Origin: Henriciella marina
Lineage (GTDB): Bacteria > Pseudomonadota > Alphaproteobacteria > Caulobacterales > Hyphomonadaceae
Length of the DNA: 64,000 nucleotides
Direction of reading: 5' to 3'
Assembly: GCF_027213945.1 (NCBI RefSeq)
Contig: NZ_JAPWGW010000001.1
Coordinates: 1 to 64,000, forward strand
Within the stretch, counting starts at the first letter, position 1, and each line of letters opens with the position of its first letter. Positions 24,380-32,064 of this stretch are shown here, one piece after another. The notes beneath the pieces were generated by a model. The model was given only the letters and a program-made list of their open reading frames with translations, searched no databases and was not told the origin of the DNA. The position numbers and the translations under genes were made by a program.

Positions 24380-24569
24380 CAATATCGTCAGAACAACTTG
24401 GCTTGATAGGGGAGATCTCGACCGCCCTGATCTCACCGCCGTTTCGACCAACGATCTCTTTTCAGCCGGAACCGCCACGCCGCAATTTTCGAATGGCGCT
24501 GTTTTTTGGTTGCGCGAAAACACTTGCTCCCCGGAAACCCGAGACGAGTTTGAACTAGCTGACAATACC
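24380..24569. mobile_element. 190-bp non-coding element with IS6-like ends (MITE-like)
   Basis: The left end AATATCGTCAGAACAACTT and right end CTGACAATACC (24559-24569) correspond to the inverted ends of the IS6 element at 3036 (GGGTATTGTCAGAAGAACTT). The next 40 bp (GATCTCGACCGCCCTGATCT) also parallel the IS6 leader. The inside holds no transposase. A second element of the same length at 39490-39679 shares its interior, including GGCGCTG and GGTTGC blocks. It looks like a non-autonomous derivative mobilised by an IS6-type transposase. Confidence 0.5.
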
Positions 24570-25034
24570 GCCACCGCTTCAGAAAAAGCGCGCTCTCAAG
24601 GGGAAGCGCGCCGGGGTGATCAGGCGTCATTGGGGCTAGCAAAGCAAAATTCCAGAGCGTCACCTAGGGCATTGTAAGCGCAACTTAACAATTGAGCGCA
24701 TAGGTTGCGTTGGTTACCGTTACTGGACGTTCTGAAATCTCTTCCGCTATTTCAACTTTTTTTCAGCCAAGGTTACCGGCCGCCCGATGTGCGTAGAAGA
24801 GTGCCGGAACTAATCGACGCTATCGTCGCAGCACGAGTGGCGATCGCCGGCGAGGTTGATGCGATCGCCGGAAGGGCAAGCGGCGACCTTCATTTTGGGT
24901 TGCAACCCGTTGCAGGAGAGAAATACCAAACCTTCAAATTGCTACATTATGCGCTTCATTTCAGAAGGCCGTCGGATCTATATGCCATTGTTTATATTGT
25001 TATTTTATTAGCCGTTCGCCGTTTCCCTCTTTCT
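24570..25034. other. Scarred intergenic region, no gene seen
   Basis: Contains a GC-rich stem (GCGCGCT / AGCGCGC at about 24588-24611) and an open frame of 145 codons from 24705 with no ribosome site and no recognisable motif. At its right end, GTTCG followed by CCCTCTTTCTCCGCCA (25014-25040) resembles the T-arm and acceptor end of a tRNA-Ser, which suggests an old integration site. Confidence 0.35.
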
Positions 25035-25129
25035 CCGCCACTTGCCCCGAATTTTAATCCTGGGTCCGATAAATTCCCGAAACGCCCGCCACCGGCGGGC
25101 TTTTTCAGGTCCTCAGGCCTCTGCTTCCC
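25035..25129. repeat. Left copy of the ~95-bp direct repeat flanking the fucose island
   Basis: CCGCCAC, CCCGAATTT, AAATTCCCGAAACGCCCGCC, GGCGGGCTTTTTC, GTCCT and GCCTCTG occur in the same order and spacing here and at 39358-39453, about 14.3 kb away, with roughly 70 percent identity over the whole block. The L-fucose genes lie between the two copies. Confidence 0.6.
25084..25105 (+). terminator. Rho-independent terminator inside the left repeat
   Basis: GCCCGCC and GGCGGGC pair with a three-base loop and are followed by TTTTTC. No gene lies directly upstream on this strand, so it may be what remains downstream of a lost gene, such as a tRNA. Confidence 0.65.
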
Positions 25130-25302
25130 GCGAGATGATTAGCTTTAGTGATCGCCGGCGATAGGAAGGCGAGCTTCAAACGCTGATGAAGCGGCGACGG
25201 TGCCCCTCCTATACTTTTTAAGACGCCTGAAAGAGAAGAACCGTCGCGCCAGGCCCTAATCCAGACATGCGCTTTGGCGATGGCATTTATGAGCGTCGAA
25301 TC

Positions 25303-25554
25303 TTACCGCGCCGGTGCAGCATCCAGCATGAGCACGGTCTCAACGCCCCGCCTCTTCATTACGAACGCTTCAGCGTGAACCAGCGCCTCGTTCGACTGCT
25401 CGCTTGCATCAATGCCTATAGTCTCCGACAGAGGTTTCGCATCCATCTTGAGCTCCAGCTCCCCTGCCCTGATCTTAATCCTATCAGGCAAATCAATGCA
25501 GTGTTTCCAGCTCGAAGCGCCTTGCGGCTCAATTTGAGCTAGCGCGATAGACAC
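25303..25554 (-). pseudogene. Possible C-terminal remnant of a serine recombinase
   Basis: An 83-codon frame ends FVMKRRGVETVLMLDAAPAR. The pattern of a beta-strand-rich stretch followed by RRGVExxLxL near the end resembles the C-termini of large serine recombinases of alphaproteobacterial elements. No catalytic N-terminal domain or zinc ribbon is present upstream, so if this is right only the tail survives. It lies just inside the left edge of the fucose island. Identification is by eye from a short segment and could be wrong. Confidence 0.35.
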
Positions 25555-25693
25555 CTCGCTGAAGGTTCTGCGGCTGGATTAGTCAGCAACTTTTCAGGGC
25601 GCTTATGTCAGGCGGTTGTCGATTGCTTCATCAACGGCCTTCCAAGCCGACGTACAGGTTTCAGGCGCCTGCCCTTAGGTAACTCTATTCTAC

Positions 25694-25705
25694 TAGATTA
25701 ATCTA
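25694..25705. promoter_or_regulatory. Palindrome upstream of the fucose-island TonB receptor
   Basis: TAGATTAATCTA is a perfect 12-bp palindrome 55 bp before the receptor start. It could be an operator for the TetR regulator at 29974 or part of the promoter. The rest of 25555-25759 shows no gene. Confidence 0.35.
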
Positions 25706-25759
25706 TCGTACGCTCATCGAAATCCTGGTCGGAGAACCGGGAGCGTAAGGGAGGAATAA

Positions 25760-28357
25760 ATGAGACAGAGATCATTGTTGCTGGCGGCTGCAAGCCTGAC
25801 TGTTCTTGCTGCATTCAGCGGCGCCGCATTGGCGCAGGAGGAGGCCGATAGAGATATGGCCACCGCCAAAGAGGACGCAGGAGACAGCACCCGCAAACTG
25901 GATCAGGTCACGGTGACCGCAGTGAAGCGTGAGCAGAATCTTCAGGATGTTCCTGTCGCCGTAACGGCGTTCACAGCCGACATTCGCCGCGACCTCGCGC
26001 TGGAAAATCTGAGCGATTTCGCCCGCTTCACACCCAGCCTCGCCTTTTCCGCCGGCGACGACCGCGTCTTTATTCGCGGTGTCGGCCGCCAGACCAATAC
26101 GAACGGCTCCGACCCAGGCGTAGCGACCTATTCCGACGGCATCTATGACGCGTCGACACGATCTGTTTCCAAAAGCGATTTCTTCGTCGAGCGCGTCGAA
26201 GTCCTGCGCGGGCCACAAGGCACGCTCTATGGCCGCAATTCGATTGGCGGCGCGATCAACGTCATCTCCAAACGCCCAACCGACACTTTCACAACCGAGG
26301 CACGACTGGAAGCGGCCAATTATGACACCATCACTGCCGAAGCCGCTGTTTCCGGCCCAATCACCGACCGGTTGCGGGCGAAGATCGGCCTCTCCTACTC
26401 CAATCAGGATGAAGGTTATTTCGAGAACGTGGCAGGCGGGCCGGATGAAGCGGGCGCCCAGCAAAGCTCGTATCTCGAGCTCCAGCTGGAAGCCGATCTT
26501 GCAGATAATTTCTCAGTCTGGCTGAGAGCAGACACGGCAGAGAGCGATCTTCTCAACCGCACCACCAATCTCGCTGGTCCTTATGATGTTTCCCCTGTTC
26601 CGACCGGATACCTCACTCCCGGCGCAGCTTTTGGGTATTCGCAGGCCAATCTTTTCCTGGCGGGCGACGTCACCACGAACCCCGGCCAGAGGGATATTCG
26701 CAAGTTCAACGTCGACACCACGACACGCTCCAGTCTTGACGACGATTATGGAATCTCGGCGATCGCGACGTGGAACCTGGATAATATCGATATCAAGTAT
26801 CTCGGCGGGTATCGGACCTATTTCTATAATTCATTCCGCGACGACGACAGCACAAACGTTCTTTCCTATTCCTTTCCTCTGGACGCACCCAATCCAGCCG
26901 CAGGCGAGGTCTTCACAGGCGGACCAAACTGTCAGTTCCTGCGTGTTGCCTTCGGTCCGGTCTGTACCCCGGCAACCATCTTCCCGCAGCGCACTTTCGA
27001 CTACACCGAGGACAAGGAGTTCTGGAGCCATGAGCTGACGGCCCAGTCGTCAGGTGATGGTGATTTCTGGTGGATCGTCGGTGCTTATCTTTATGAAGAG
27101 GACTTTCTGCAGGAGTCGCACTTCGGCAACGCCGCGCAGCCGCAGATCCTTGCCCCCGTTGGCGGGCCAGCCAACCCAAGCGGCGACTTCGTAACGGCGA
27201 TCTCGGACATCAACAACAAGTCCTATGCGCTGTTTGCGCAAACCGACTACTCGATCACCGACACGCTCACCCTGACGGGCGGCCTTCGCTATTCGATGGA
27301 CGAAAAGGAAGGCTCCGAATTTCTTCGGGTTATCGCCTATGGCGTTATTCCAGGCTTCACCGTTGGCGGCTCAGGTAATCTCGCGCCAGCGCTTGATCTG
27401 ACGCCCTCGACTGTGTCGAACTCAAACGCGCCGGGTGTGGCGAGCCTTGTCACGATCGACCCGGTTACAGGTCTGGCCCAACGTGACCTCTCTGGAGAGT
27501 GGGATGCGGTATCCGGCACGGCCGGTATTCAGTGGCAACCCGATGCGTCCAGCAACTACTTCCTTCGCTATAGCCGCGGGTATAAATCCGGCGGCTTTAA
27601 TGCGGGGGGGATCAGCCAGTTCCCGCAAACCGATGAGGAGCTTCTTGATGCGATTGAGATCGGCGCCAAGAAATCGTTCGGCACGAATTTCCAGCTGAAC
27701 GCGACAGCCTATTCCTATTCCTATGATGGGTTGCAGGTGCCGCTCGATGTTATTGAAAACGGCATCCAGCTCACCCGTTTCTTCAACCTCGAGGATTCGC
27801 GGGCCCAGGGCCTAGAGCTTGAAGCCCGCTGGACGCCTACGGACGCCCTGCGCGTGCTTGCGAGCTATGCCTATAACGACTCCGAAGTGCGTGAAGCGTG
27901 CTGCTTTGTCGATGTGGCGGACCCGCTGGCCCAGCAACCCGGCGCCCAACCTTCCGGTCCGGCGTCGGGCGGAAACCAGCCGCAGGATCTGAAAGGCCAG
28001 ATGTTGCCGCGGACGATTCCGCACAAGTTCGGTCTCAATGTCAGCTATGACATCCCGCTGGGCGTCAATGGCGATGTGACGCTTTCGGGGAACTATTCCT
28101 GGCGCGACGAGACCTATCACGGTGTCTTCAACCGCTCCTACACACAGACCCCGGCCTACGACCAAGTCGACCTTATCGGCCTGTGGCGTAATCCGAGCGA
28201 CACCCTGCAGGTCATGACATATGTGAAGAACGTCTTCGACGAGCAGGGGTTTGACGGGGCGACCGGCACGCTGCGCATCCAGCCATTCGGCGTGTCGCAA
28301 ACCCTCTACCTGACACCGCCGCGCACATATGGCGTCCAGCTCCAGCTAAAATTCTAG
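25760..28357 (+). CDS. TonB-dependent receptor of the L-fucose island
   Basis: 865 residues. ATG at 25760 has GGGAGGAATAA upstream. Signal peptide 1-25 ends ALAQ. TonB-box region DQVTVTAVKREQ, then plug motifs LQDVPVAVTAF, RGVGRQTNTNGSDP and VEVLRGPQGTLYGRNSIGGAINV. A long barrel follows, ending TYGVQLQLKF with the terminal Phe that outer-membrane assembly expects. Eight bases separate it from the sugar symporter gene, so both are one transcription unit. It most likely brings fucose-containing oligosaccharides into the periplasm, since the nearby fucosidase has no signal peptide and the symporter carries glycosides. Siderophore uptake is the family alternative, less likely here. Confidence 0.92.
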   Translation: MRQRSLLLAAASLTVLAAFSGAALAQEEADRDMATAKEDAGDSTRKLDQVTVTAVKREQNLQDVPVAVTAFTADIRRDLALENLSDFARFTPSLAFSAGDDRVFIRGVGRQTNTNGSDPGVATYSDGIYDASTRSVSKSDFFVERVEVLRGPQGTLYGRNSIGGAINVISKRPTDTFTTEARLEAANYDTITAEAAVSGPITDRLRAKIGLSYSNQDEGYFENVAGGPDEAGAQQSSYLELQLEADLADNFSVWLRADTAESDLLNRTTNLAGPYDVSPVPTGYLTPGAAFGYSQANLFLAGDVTTNPGQRDIRKFNVDTTTRSSLDDDYGISAIATWNLDNIDIKYLGGYRTYFYNSFRDDDSTNVLSYSFPLDAPNPAAGEVFTGGPNCQFLRVAFGPVCTPATIFPQRTFDYTEDKEFWSHELTAQSSGDGDFWWIVGAYLYEEDFLQESHFGNAAQPQILAPVGGPANPSGDFVTAISDINNKSYALFAQTDYSITDTLTLTGGLRYSMDEKEGSEFLRVIAYGVIPGFTVGGSGNLAPALDLTPSTVSNSNAPGVASLVTIDPVTGLAQRDLSGEWDAVSGTAGIQWQPDASSNYFLRYSRGYKSGGFNAGGISQFPQTDEELLDAIEIGAKKSFGTNFQLNATAYSYSYDGLQVPLDVIENGIQLTRFFNLEDSRAQGLELEARWTPTDALRVLASYAYNDSEVREACCFVDVADPLAQQPGAQPSGPASGGNQPQDLKGQMLPRTIPHKFGLNVSYDIPLGVNGDVTLSGNYSWRDETYHGVFNRSYTQTPAYDQVDLIGLWRNPSDTLQVMTYVKNVFDEQGFDGATGTLRIQPFGVSQTLYLTPPRTYGVQLQLKF

Positions 28358-28364
28358 CTGACGC

Positions 28365-29834
28365 ATGAAGACAAACGCCATTCGAAAAGCGGGCAAACTG
28401 CCCTTCACGACCAAGTTTGTATACGGGCTCGGCACCGTCGCATTCGGCATCAAGGACAATGGGTTCAATGTCCTCCTGATGATCTACTACAACCAGGTCG
28501 TCGGCTTGCCGGCGGCCTGGGTGGGTCTTGCCATCATGATCGCAATGGTGGCCGACGCCATTCTTGACCCGGTCGTTGGCCAGTGGTCGGACAGCGTTCG
28601 CAGCAAGTGGGGCCGGCGGCACCCTTTCATGTATGCGTCGGTCATTCCCGTCGGTCTTCTCTACTTTCTGCTCTGGTCACCACCGATGGCGGCCTCGGAC
28701 ACAATGCTCTTTGTATATCTACTGGTCCTGACCAGCGGGACGCGCATTGCCCTTGGCGTATATGAAATTCCGTCGACGGCGCTGCTGGCCGAGTTCACCC
28801 AAGACTATCACGAGCGAACAGAGCTTGTGGCGTATCGCTTTTTCTTTGGTGTCGTTGGCGGCATCCTGATGGGCGTCTTTGTGTTCAGCGCCATATTTGC
28901 TGATGATCCGACCGCGCCGGGCGGGCTTCTGGACCCGTCAGGCTATCTGAAATACGCCGCCATAGCCGCGCCGCTCATGGCCATCTCCATCCTGGTCTCA
29001 ACGTTCGGCACGCATGGCCGCATCTCAACACTTGTGACCCCGCCACCCCCTCCGAAAGAGCCGCTTCTCCAGACCCTGCGCAACATGCTCGCGACCCTGT
29101 TTCATCGCACAAATGCGCCGCTTCTGCTGGGAAGCATTTTCGGGTCCATGTCGGGCGGACTGAGCGCGGCACTTAGCATATACATGCAGACCTATTTCTG
29201 GGAGCTGTCGTCAAAAGAGATTGCCCTGCTTACATCGAGCGGCCTTCTCGGTGTTGTGTTAGCCTTCCTGGTCGTGCTTCCACTGTCAAAACTCTTTGGC
29301 AAGAAATGGACGACGTTGACGCTCTATTTCATCACGATGCTATCCATCGTCGTGCCTGTCGGACTGCGGCTGATCGGCCTCTTTCCATCCAACGAGAGCG
29401 ACGCCCTTGTGCCCCTGCTATTTGTATTCACGACCGTGACCGTGATGGCCGTCATCGCAGCGGCGATCCTTACAGCCTCCATGGTGGCCGATGTGACCGA
29501 CCAGATACAGCTCAAGACAGGTCGCCAGTCCGAGGGCCTCATCTTTTCGGCAACGACATTCGTCAATAAAACGGTTTCCGGCATGGGCATCCTGGTCTCA
29601 GGCCTGCTGTTGACGCTGGTCGGATTTCCCGAGGATGCCGAACCTGGCGTCGTCGACCTTACGACAACCAATGAGCTCGCCATTGTGTTCGCGCTCTCGA
29701 TAGCGGGCTTTGTGACCATCGCGCTCTTCATCATGAGCTTCTATCCGGTCAGCCGCGCTGACCATCAGCATGCGGTGGATGAGCTGGCACGCCGCCGCGC
29801 TGAAGGACTGTCGCCGCCAAAGGGAGCGCCGTGA
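28365..29834 (+). CDS. GPH-family (MelB-like) sugar:cation symporter
   Basis: 489 residues with about twelve membrane helices. The family hallmark is in helix 2 and loop 2-3: DAILDPVVGQWSDS and KWGRRHPFMY, matching the cation-binding Asp pairs of MelB/GPH carriers. Loop residues PPPPPKEP mark the central cytoplasmic loop. It moves a glycoside, hexose or hexuronide with Na+ or H+ across the inner membrane. Placed between a TonB receptor and the fucosidase/fucose pathway, it is the likely importer of L-fucose or fucosides, replacing the FucP permease that is absent from the window. Confidence 0.88.
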   Translation: MKTNAIRKAGKLPFTTKFVYGLGTVAFGIKDNGFNVLLMIYYNQVVGLPAAWVGLAIMIAMVADAILDPVVGQWSDSVRSKWGRRHPFMYASVIPVGLLYFLLWSPPMAASDTMLFVYLLVLTSGTRIALGVYEIPSTALLAEFTQDYHERTELVAYRFFFGVVGGILMGVFVFSAIFADDPTAPGGLLDPSGYLKYAAIAAPLMAISILVSTFGTHGRISTLVTPPPPPKEPLLQTLRNMLATLFHRTNAPLLLGSIFGSMSGGLSAALSIYMQTYFWELSSKEIALLTSSGLLGVVLAFLVVLPLSKLFGKKWTTLTLYFITMLSIVVPVGLRLIGLFPSNESDALVPLLFVFTTVTVMAVIAAAILTASMVADVTDQIQLKTGRQSEGLIFSATTFVNKTVSGMGILVSGLLLTLVGFPEDAEPGVVDLTTTNELAIVFALSIAGFVTIALFIMSFYPVSRADHQHAVDELARRRAEGLSPPKGAP

Positions 29835-29973
29835 TGGGGCCTGAAGGAGGCTTAGCCACTGGAGAGGTGAACGGAGTGCATCCGATGTCATTGGCCGTGA
29901 TGGTCGATGTGCCCCATAATTCCTACCGGCATAGAGGCCACAGCCGCTTCGCTACAATCTGACGAGACGACAT

Positions 29974-30648
29974 ATGGCAAAGACACCGAAATCCGGCACA
30001 TCGCGAGGAAGCGAAGACGCATCCATGAAGCAACCGAAGGTCAAATATCCGCGCCGAACAGAACGCCGCCGCCGCACCCGCGCCGCGATCCTCAAGGCCG
30101 CGGGCGATCATTTTCGCAAGGAAGGATATGCGGCCACCACCATGCAGACGATTGCCGACAGCGCGGACGTGCATGTCACCACGCTCTTCATGCACTTCAA
30201 GACGAAGGCGGATCTTGCGCTGGCGCTGGTCCAGGACCGGACAGACGCCCTTCGCAAGCGTGCTTTCGACGCGCGCGGCTCAACCGGTTTCTTCGCTTTC
30301 TTCAGGGCAGAGGCTTTCGACCGGGCAAAAACGCTGGCTGAAGCAAACAGGCCCGAAGCGACCTTCTGGAGCGCCCTGCAGTCGGACGCCGATCTCGCCT
30401 TTGCCTCAGCCACCTTCAACACCGACCAGGCCGAGATTTTCGGACGCTTCGTCGCCGCGGAGTTCGGACGGGACCGGGATACGGACTACCGGCCCGATCT
30501 GGTTGCGCGCCTCCTGCTGGCCGCGGCGGACCTTGCCTATCAAAAATGGATGACGTCAGACCGGCAGTCTGATCCAGTCAAGGAAATATCAGGCTCCCTC
30601 GATACCGCAGAAGTTGCGGCAAGGCAGATGCTCGGCCTCCAAGGCTGA
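29974..30648 (+). CDS. TetR-family regulator
   Basis: 224 residues. A basic leader (KYPRRTERRRRTRAAILKAA) opens the helix-turn-helix, with YAATTMQTIADSADVHVTTLFMHFKTKADL at about residues 50-75, interrupted here only by normal residues. The C-terminal half is variable and helical. It follows the symporter by 139 bp and precedes IclR. It could regulate the receptor/symporter pair. The start could also be the ATG at 30025 (MKQPKVKYP), which has no better ribosome site. Confidence 0.85.
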   Translation: MAKTPKSGTSRGSEDASMKQPKVKYPRRTERRRRTRAAILKAAGDHFRKEGYAATTMQTIADSADVHVTTLFMHFKTKADLALALVQDRTDALRKRAFDARGSTGFFAFFRAEAFDRAKTLAEANRPEATFWSALQSDADLAFASATFNTDQAEIFGRFVAAEFGRDRDTDYRPDLVARLLLAAADLAYQKWMTSDRQSDPVKEISGSLDTAEVAARQMLGLQG

Positions 30649-30703
30649 TACTGAGGTGCCGGTTTAGCAGCTGCGCAGAGACCGTATGGATAGACACCGC
30701 TCG

Positions 30704-30715
30704 TTCATATACAAA
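30704..30715. promoter_or_regulatory. Candidate IclR operator upstream of the iclR gene
   Basis: TTCATATACAAA, 33 bp before the IclR start. The identical 12-mer occurs at 31925-31936, and a mirrored version lies at 31945-31955, both between the mutarotase and fucosidase genes. Recurrence next to the regulator and its presumed targets suggests an autoregulated IclR operator. Confidence 0.55.
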
Positions 30716-30747
30716 ACAGAGCCCCCGGATAGCAGGCGACCCGCTCA

Positions 30748-31521
30748 ATGACTGACGCCCCCTATAAAGCGCCGGCCCTTGAAAAGGGCCTTGATATTCT
30801 CGAATGCTTAGCAAGCGTCCGAACGCCTCTTTCCATTGCCGAGATCGCCCGCACGATCGGCCGCTCGCGGAACGAAATCTACCGGATGATTGTGGTGCTG
30901 GAGATGCGCGGCTATGTCGAGCGAACGGAGGATCCGGAGAAGCTGCAGCTGTCCAACCGTCTCTTCGAGGTTGGAATGCGCTCTCCGCCCAAACGCGACC
31001 TGCATGAAGCGGCCCTCCCGGAAATGGCCGCGCTCGCCTCGCAAATGATGCAATCAATCCAGTTAGCCGTGGTCAGCTCGGACCAGATCGTCGTCATTGC
31101 GAGAACCGAAAGCCCTGACGATGTTGGCTTCAGCGTGCGGCTCGGCCACCGGCGCTCCATACTCCATTCCGCCTCTGGCCTTGTTCTCTTTGCCTTTGCC
31201 GCGCAAGCGCAGGCCATCCGCATCCTGGAACACCTGAAGGCGGGCGGGGCGTCGCAGGCCGACCTCACCACGCTGCAGGACAAAGCCATCCAGATACGGG
31301 CGGACGGGCATGTCTGTATGCCCTCGCGCATGGTGGACGGCGTGACAGACATCGGTGCGCCGGTATTTGATTCCACCAGCGAATCCGCAGTCGCTAGTCT
31401 GACCGTACCGTTTGTCGTCACGCGGCGAACCAAGATTCTGGTGGATGATGCGCCTGCACTGATCGCATCGGCTGCCGATCGCATTTCAGTGGCTTTGGGA
31501 CACGTACCCAAGATCAGCTAG
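30748..31521 (+). CDS. IclR-family regulator of L-fucose genes
   Basis: 257 residues. N-terminal winged helix at about residues 10-65: ALEKGLDILECLA, LSIAEIARTIGRSRNEIYRMI and LEMRGYVER. The C-terminal effector domain includes LGHRRSILHSASGLVLFAF and the segment with DGHVCMPSRMVDGVTDIGAPVFD, the usual IclR ligand pocket with a conserved Cys. Its stop overlaps the convergent mutarotase end by 4 bases. IclR proteins commonly control sugar-acid catabolism, and three matching 12-bp sites lie at its own promoter and at the mutarotase/fucosidase promoter. Confidence 0.9.
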   Translation: MTDAPYKAPALEKGLDILECLASVRTPLSIAEIARTIGRSRNEIYRMIVVLEMRGYVERTEDPEKLQLSNRLFEVGMRSPPKRDLHEAALPEMAALASQMMQSIQLAVVSSDQIVVIARTESPDDVGFSVRLGHRRSILHSASGLVLFAFAAQAQAIRILEHLKAGGASQADLTTLQDKAIQIRADGHVCMPSRMVDGVTDIGAPVFDSTSESAVASLTVPFVVTRRTKILVDDAPALIASAADRISVALGHVPKIS

Positions 31522-31847
31522 TCGAGATGAAAGACTTCTTCCATCGGCACCCACCACTCTCCCGGCCCCGCTGATTGAAGGGGTTCCTGACAAGGGTCGG
31601 TGACGGCCCACCATCGACGTGTCTCGGCATCATTGCCCATTCGGGCCATATCCGCCTCAAAATTGGTCCCGTGATACTCATAGATTCCAAACAGGATGTT
31701 CTCTGGCTCGCGTAGGTAGATGCTGTAATTGCGAATATTGCAGTCGCTAATCTGTTTCAGAATCGCGGGCCATGCATTGGCATGTAGCTTCTTGTATTCT
31801 GCTATCTTTTCCGGCTTCAGCTTTATCATCCAGGCTTTGCGTTCCAT
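31518..31847 (-). CDS. L-rhamnose/L-fucose mutarotase family protein
   Basis: 109 residues, the standard length of the RhaM/YiiL-type mutarotase fold. Family signatures: KPEKIAEYKKLHANAWPAIL near the N-terminus, then IRNYSIYLREPENILFGIYEY and MGNDAETRRWWAVTDPCQEPL. The His in LHANAWP and the Trp pair are characteristic active-site residues. It interconverts the alpha and beta anomers of the deoxysugar so that the dehydrogenase receives the right one. Divergent from the fucosidase with shared promoter region carrying two of the repeated 12-bp sites. Confidence 0.88.
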   Translation of the reverse strand: MERKAWMIKLKPEKIAEYKKLHANAWPAILKQISDCNIRNYSIYLREPENILFGIYEYHGTNFEADMARMGNDAETRRWWAVTDPCQEPLQSAGPGEWWVPMEEVFHLD

Positions 31848-31924
31848 CGTCGCTCTCCCCTTCTCACTGGTTTTGGATTGTTTACGAGAAAATTCTCATT
31901 CTAAGGCAATACACCAGTGCCCCA

Positions 31925-31955
31925 TTCATATACAAACATCTTGCTTGCATATGAA
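31925..31955. promoter_or_regulatory. Paired candidate IclR operators between mutarotase and fucosidase
   Basis: TTCATATACAAA at 31925-31936 and, on the opposite strand, TTCATATGCAA at 31955-31945, 20 bp apart from centre to centre. The same word lies upstream of the iclR gene. The pair lies between two divergent fucose genes, where one dimer-of-dimers could control both. Confidence 0.55.
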
Positions 31956-32019
31956 ACACCTTGAGCGTACGATCCTCCTATAGACCGTCCAGATAAGGAT
32001 GGCACCATGGGAGGAAATA

Positions 32020-32064
32020 ATGATGACTTTGAGCGTCAACATCTGTGCGTGTGCTGTCCAATGA
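32020..32064 (+). CDS. Possible 14-codon leader peptide coupled to the fucosidase
   Basis: A strong GGAGG site (32010-32014) precedes ATGATG at 32020. The frame encodes MMTLSVNICACAVQ and its TGA overlaps the ATG of the fucosidase at 32061 (ATGA). The fucosidase itself has no ribosome site, so its translation may depend on ribosomes finishing the short frame. Alternatively an old frameshift separated the natural start from the gene. The in-frame ATG at 32007 precedes the Shine-Dalgarno sequence and is less likely to be used. Confidence 0.4.
   Translation: MMTLSVNICACAVQ

Noticed and set aside
25014-25040. A tRNA-Ser gene
   Set aside because: Only a T-arm/acceptor-like end (GTTCG... CTCCGCCA) is seen; no anticodon arm or 5' half upstream, so at most an attachment-site remnant.
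24705-25142. 145-codon frame in the gap before the fucose island
   Set aside because: No ribosome site, no motif, and it runs through the terminator-bearing repeat.
25560-25759. Cobalamin or other riboswitch upstream of the TonB receptor
   Set aside because: No B12-box-like sequence or extended stem structure; only a short palindrome.
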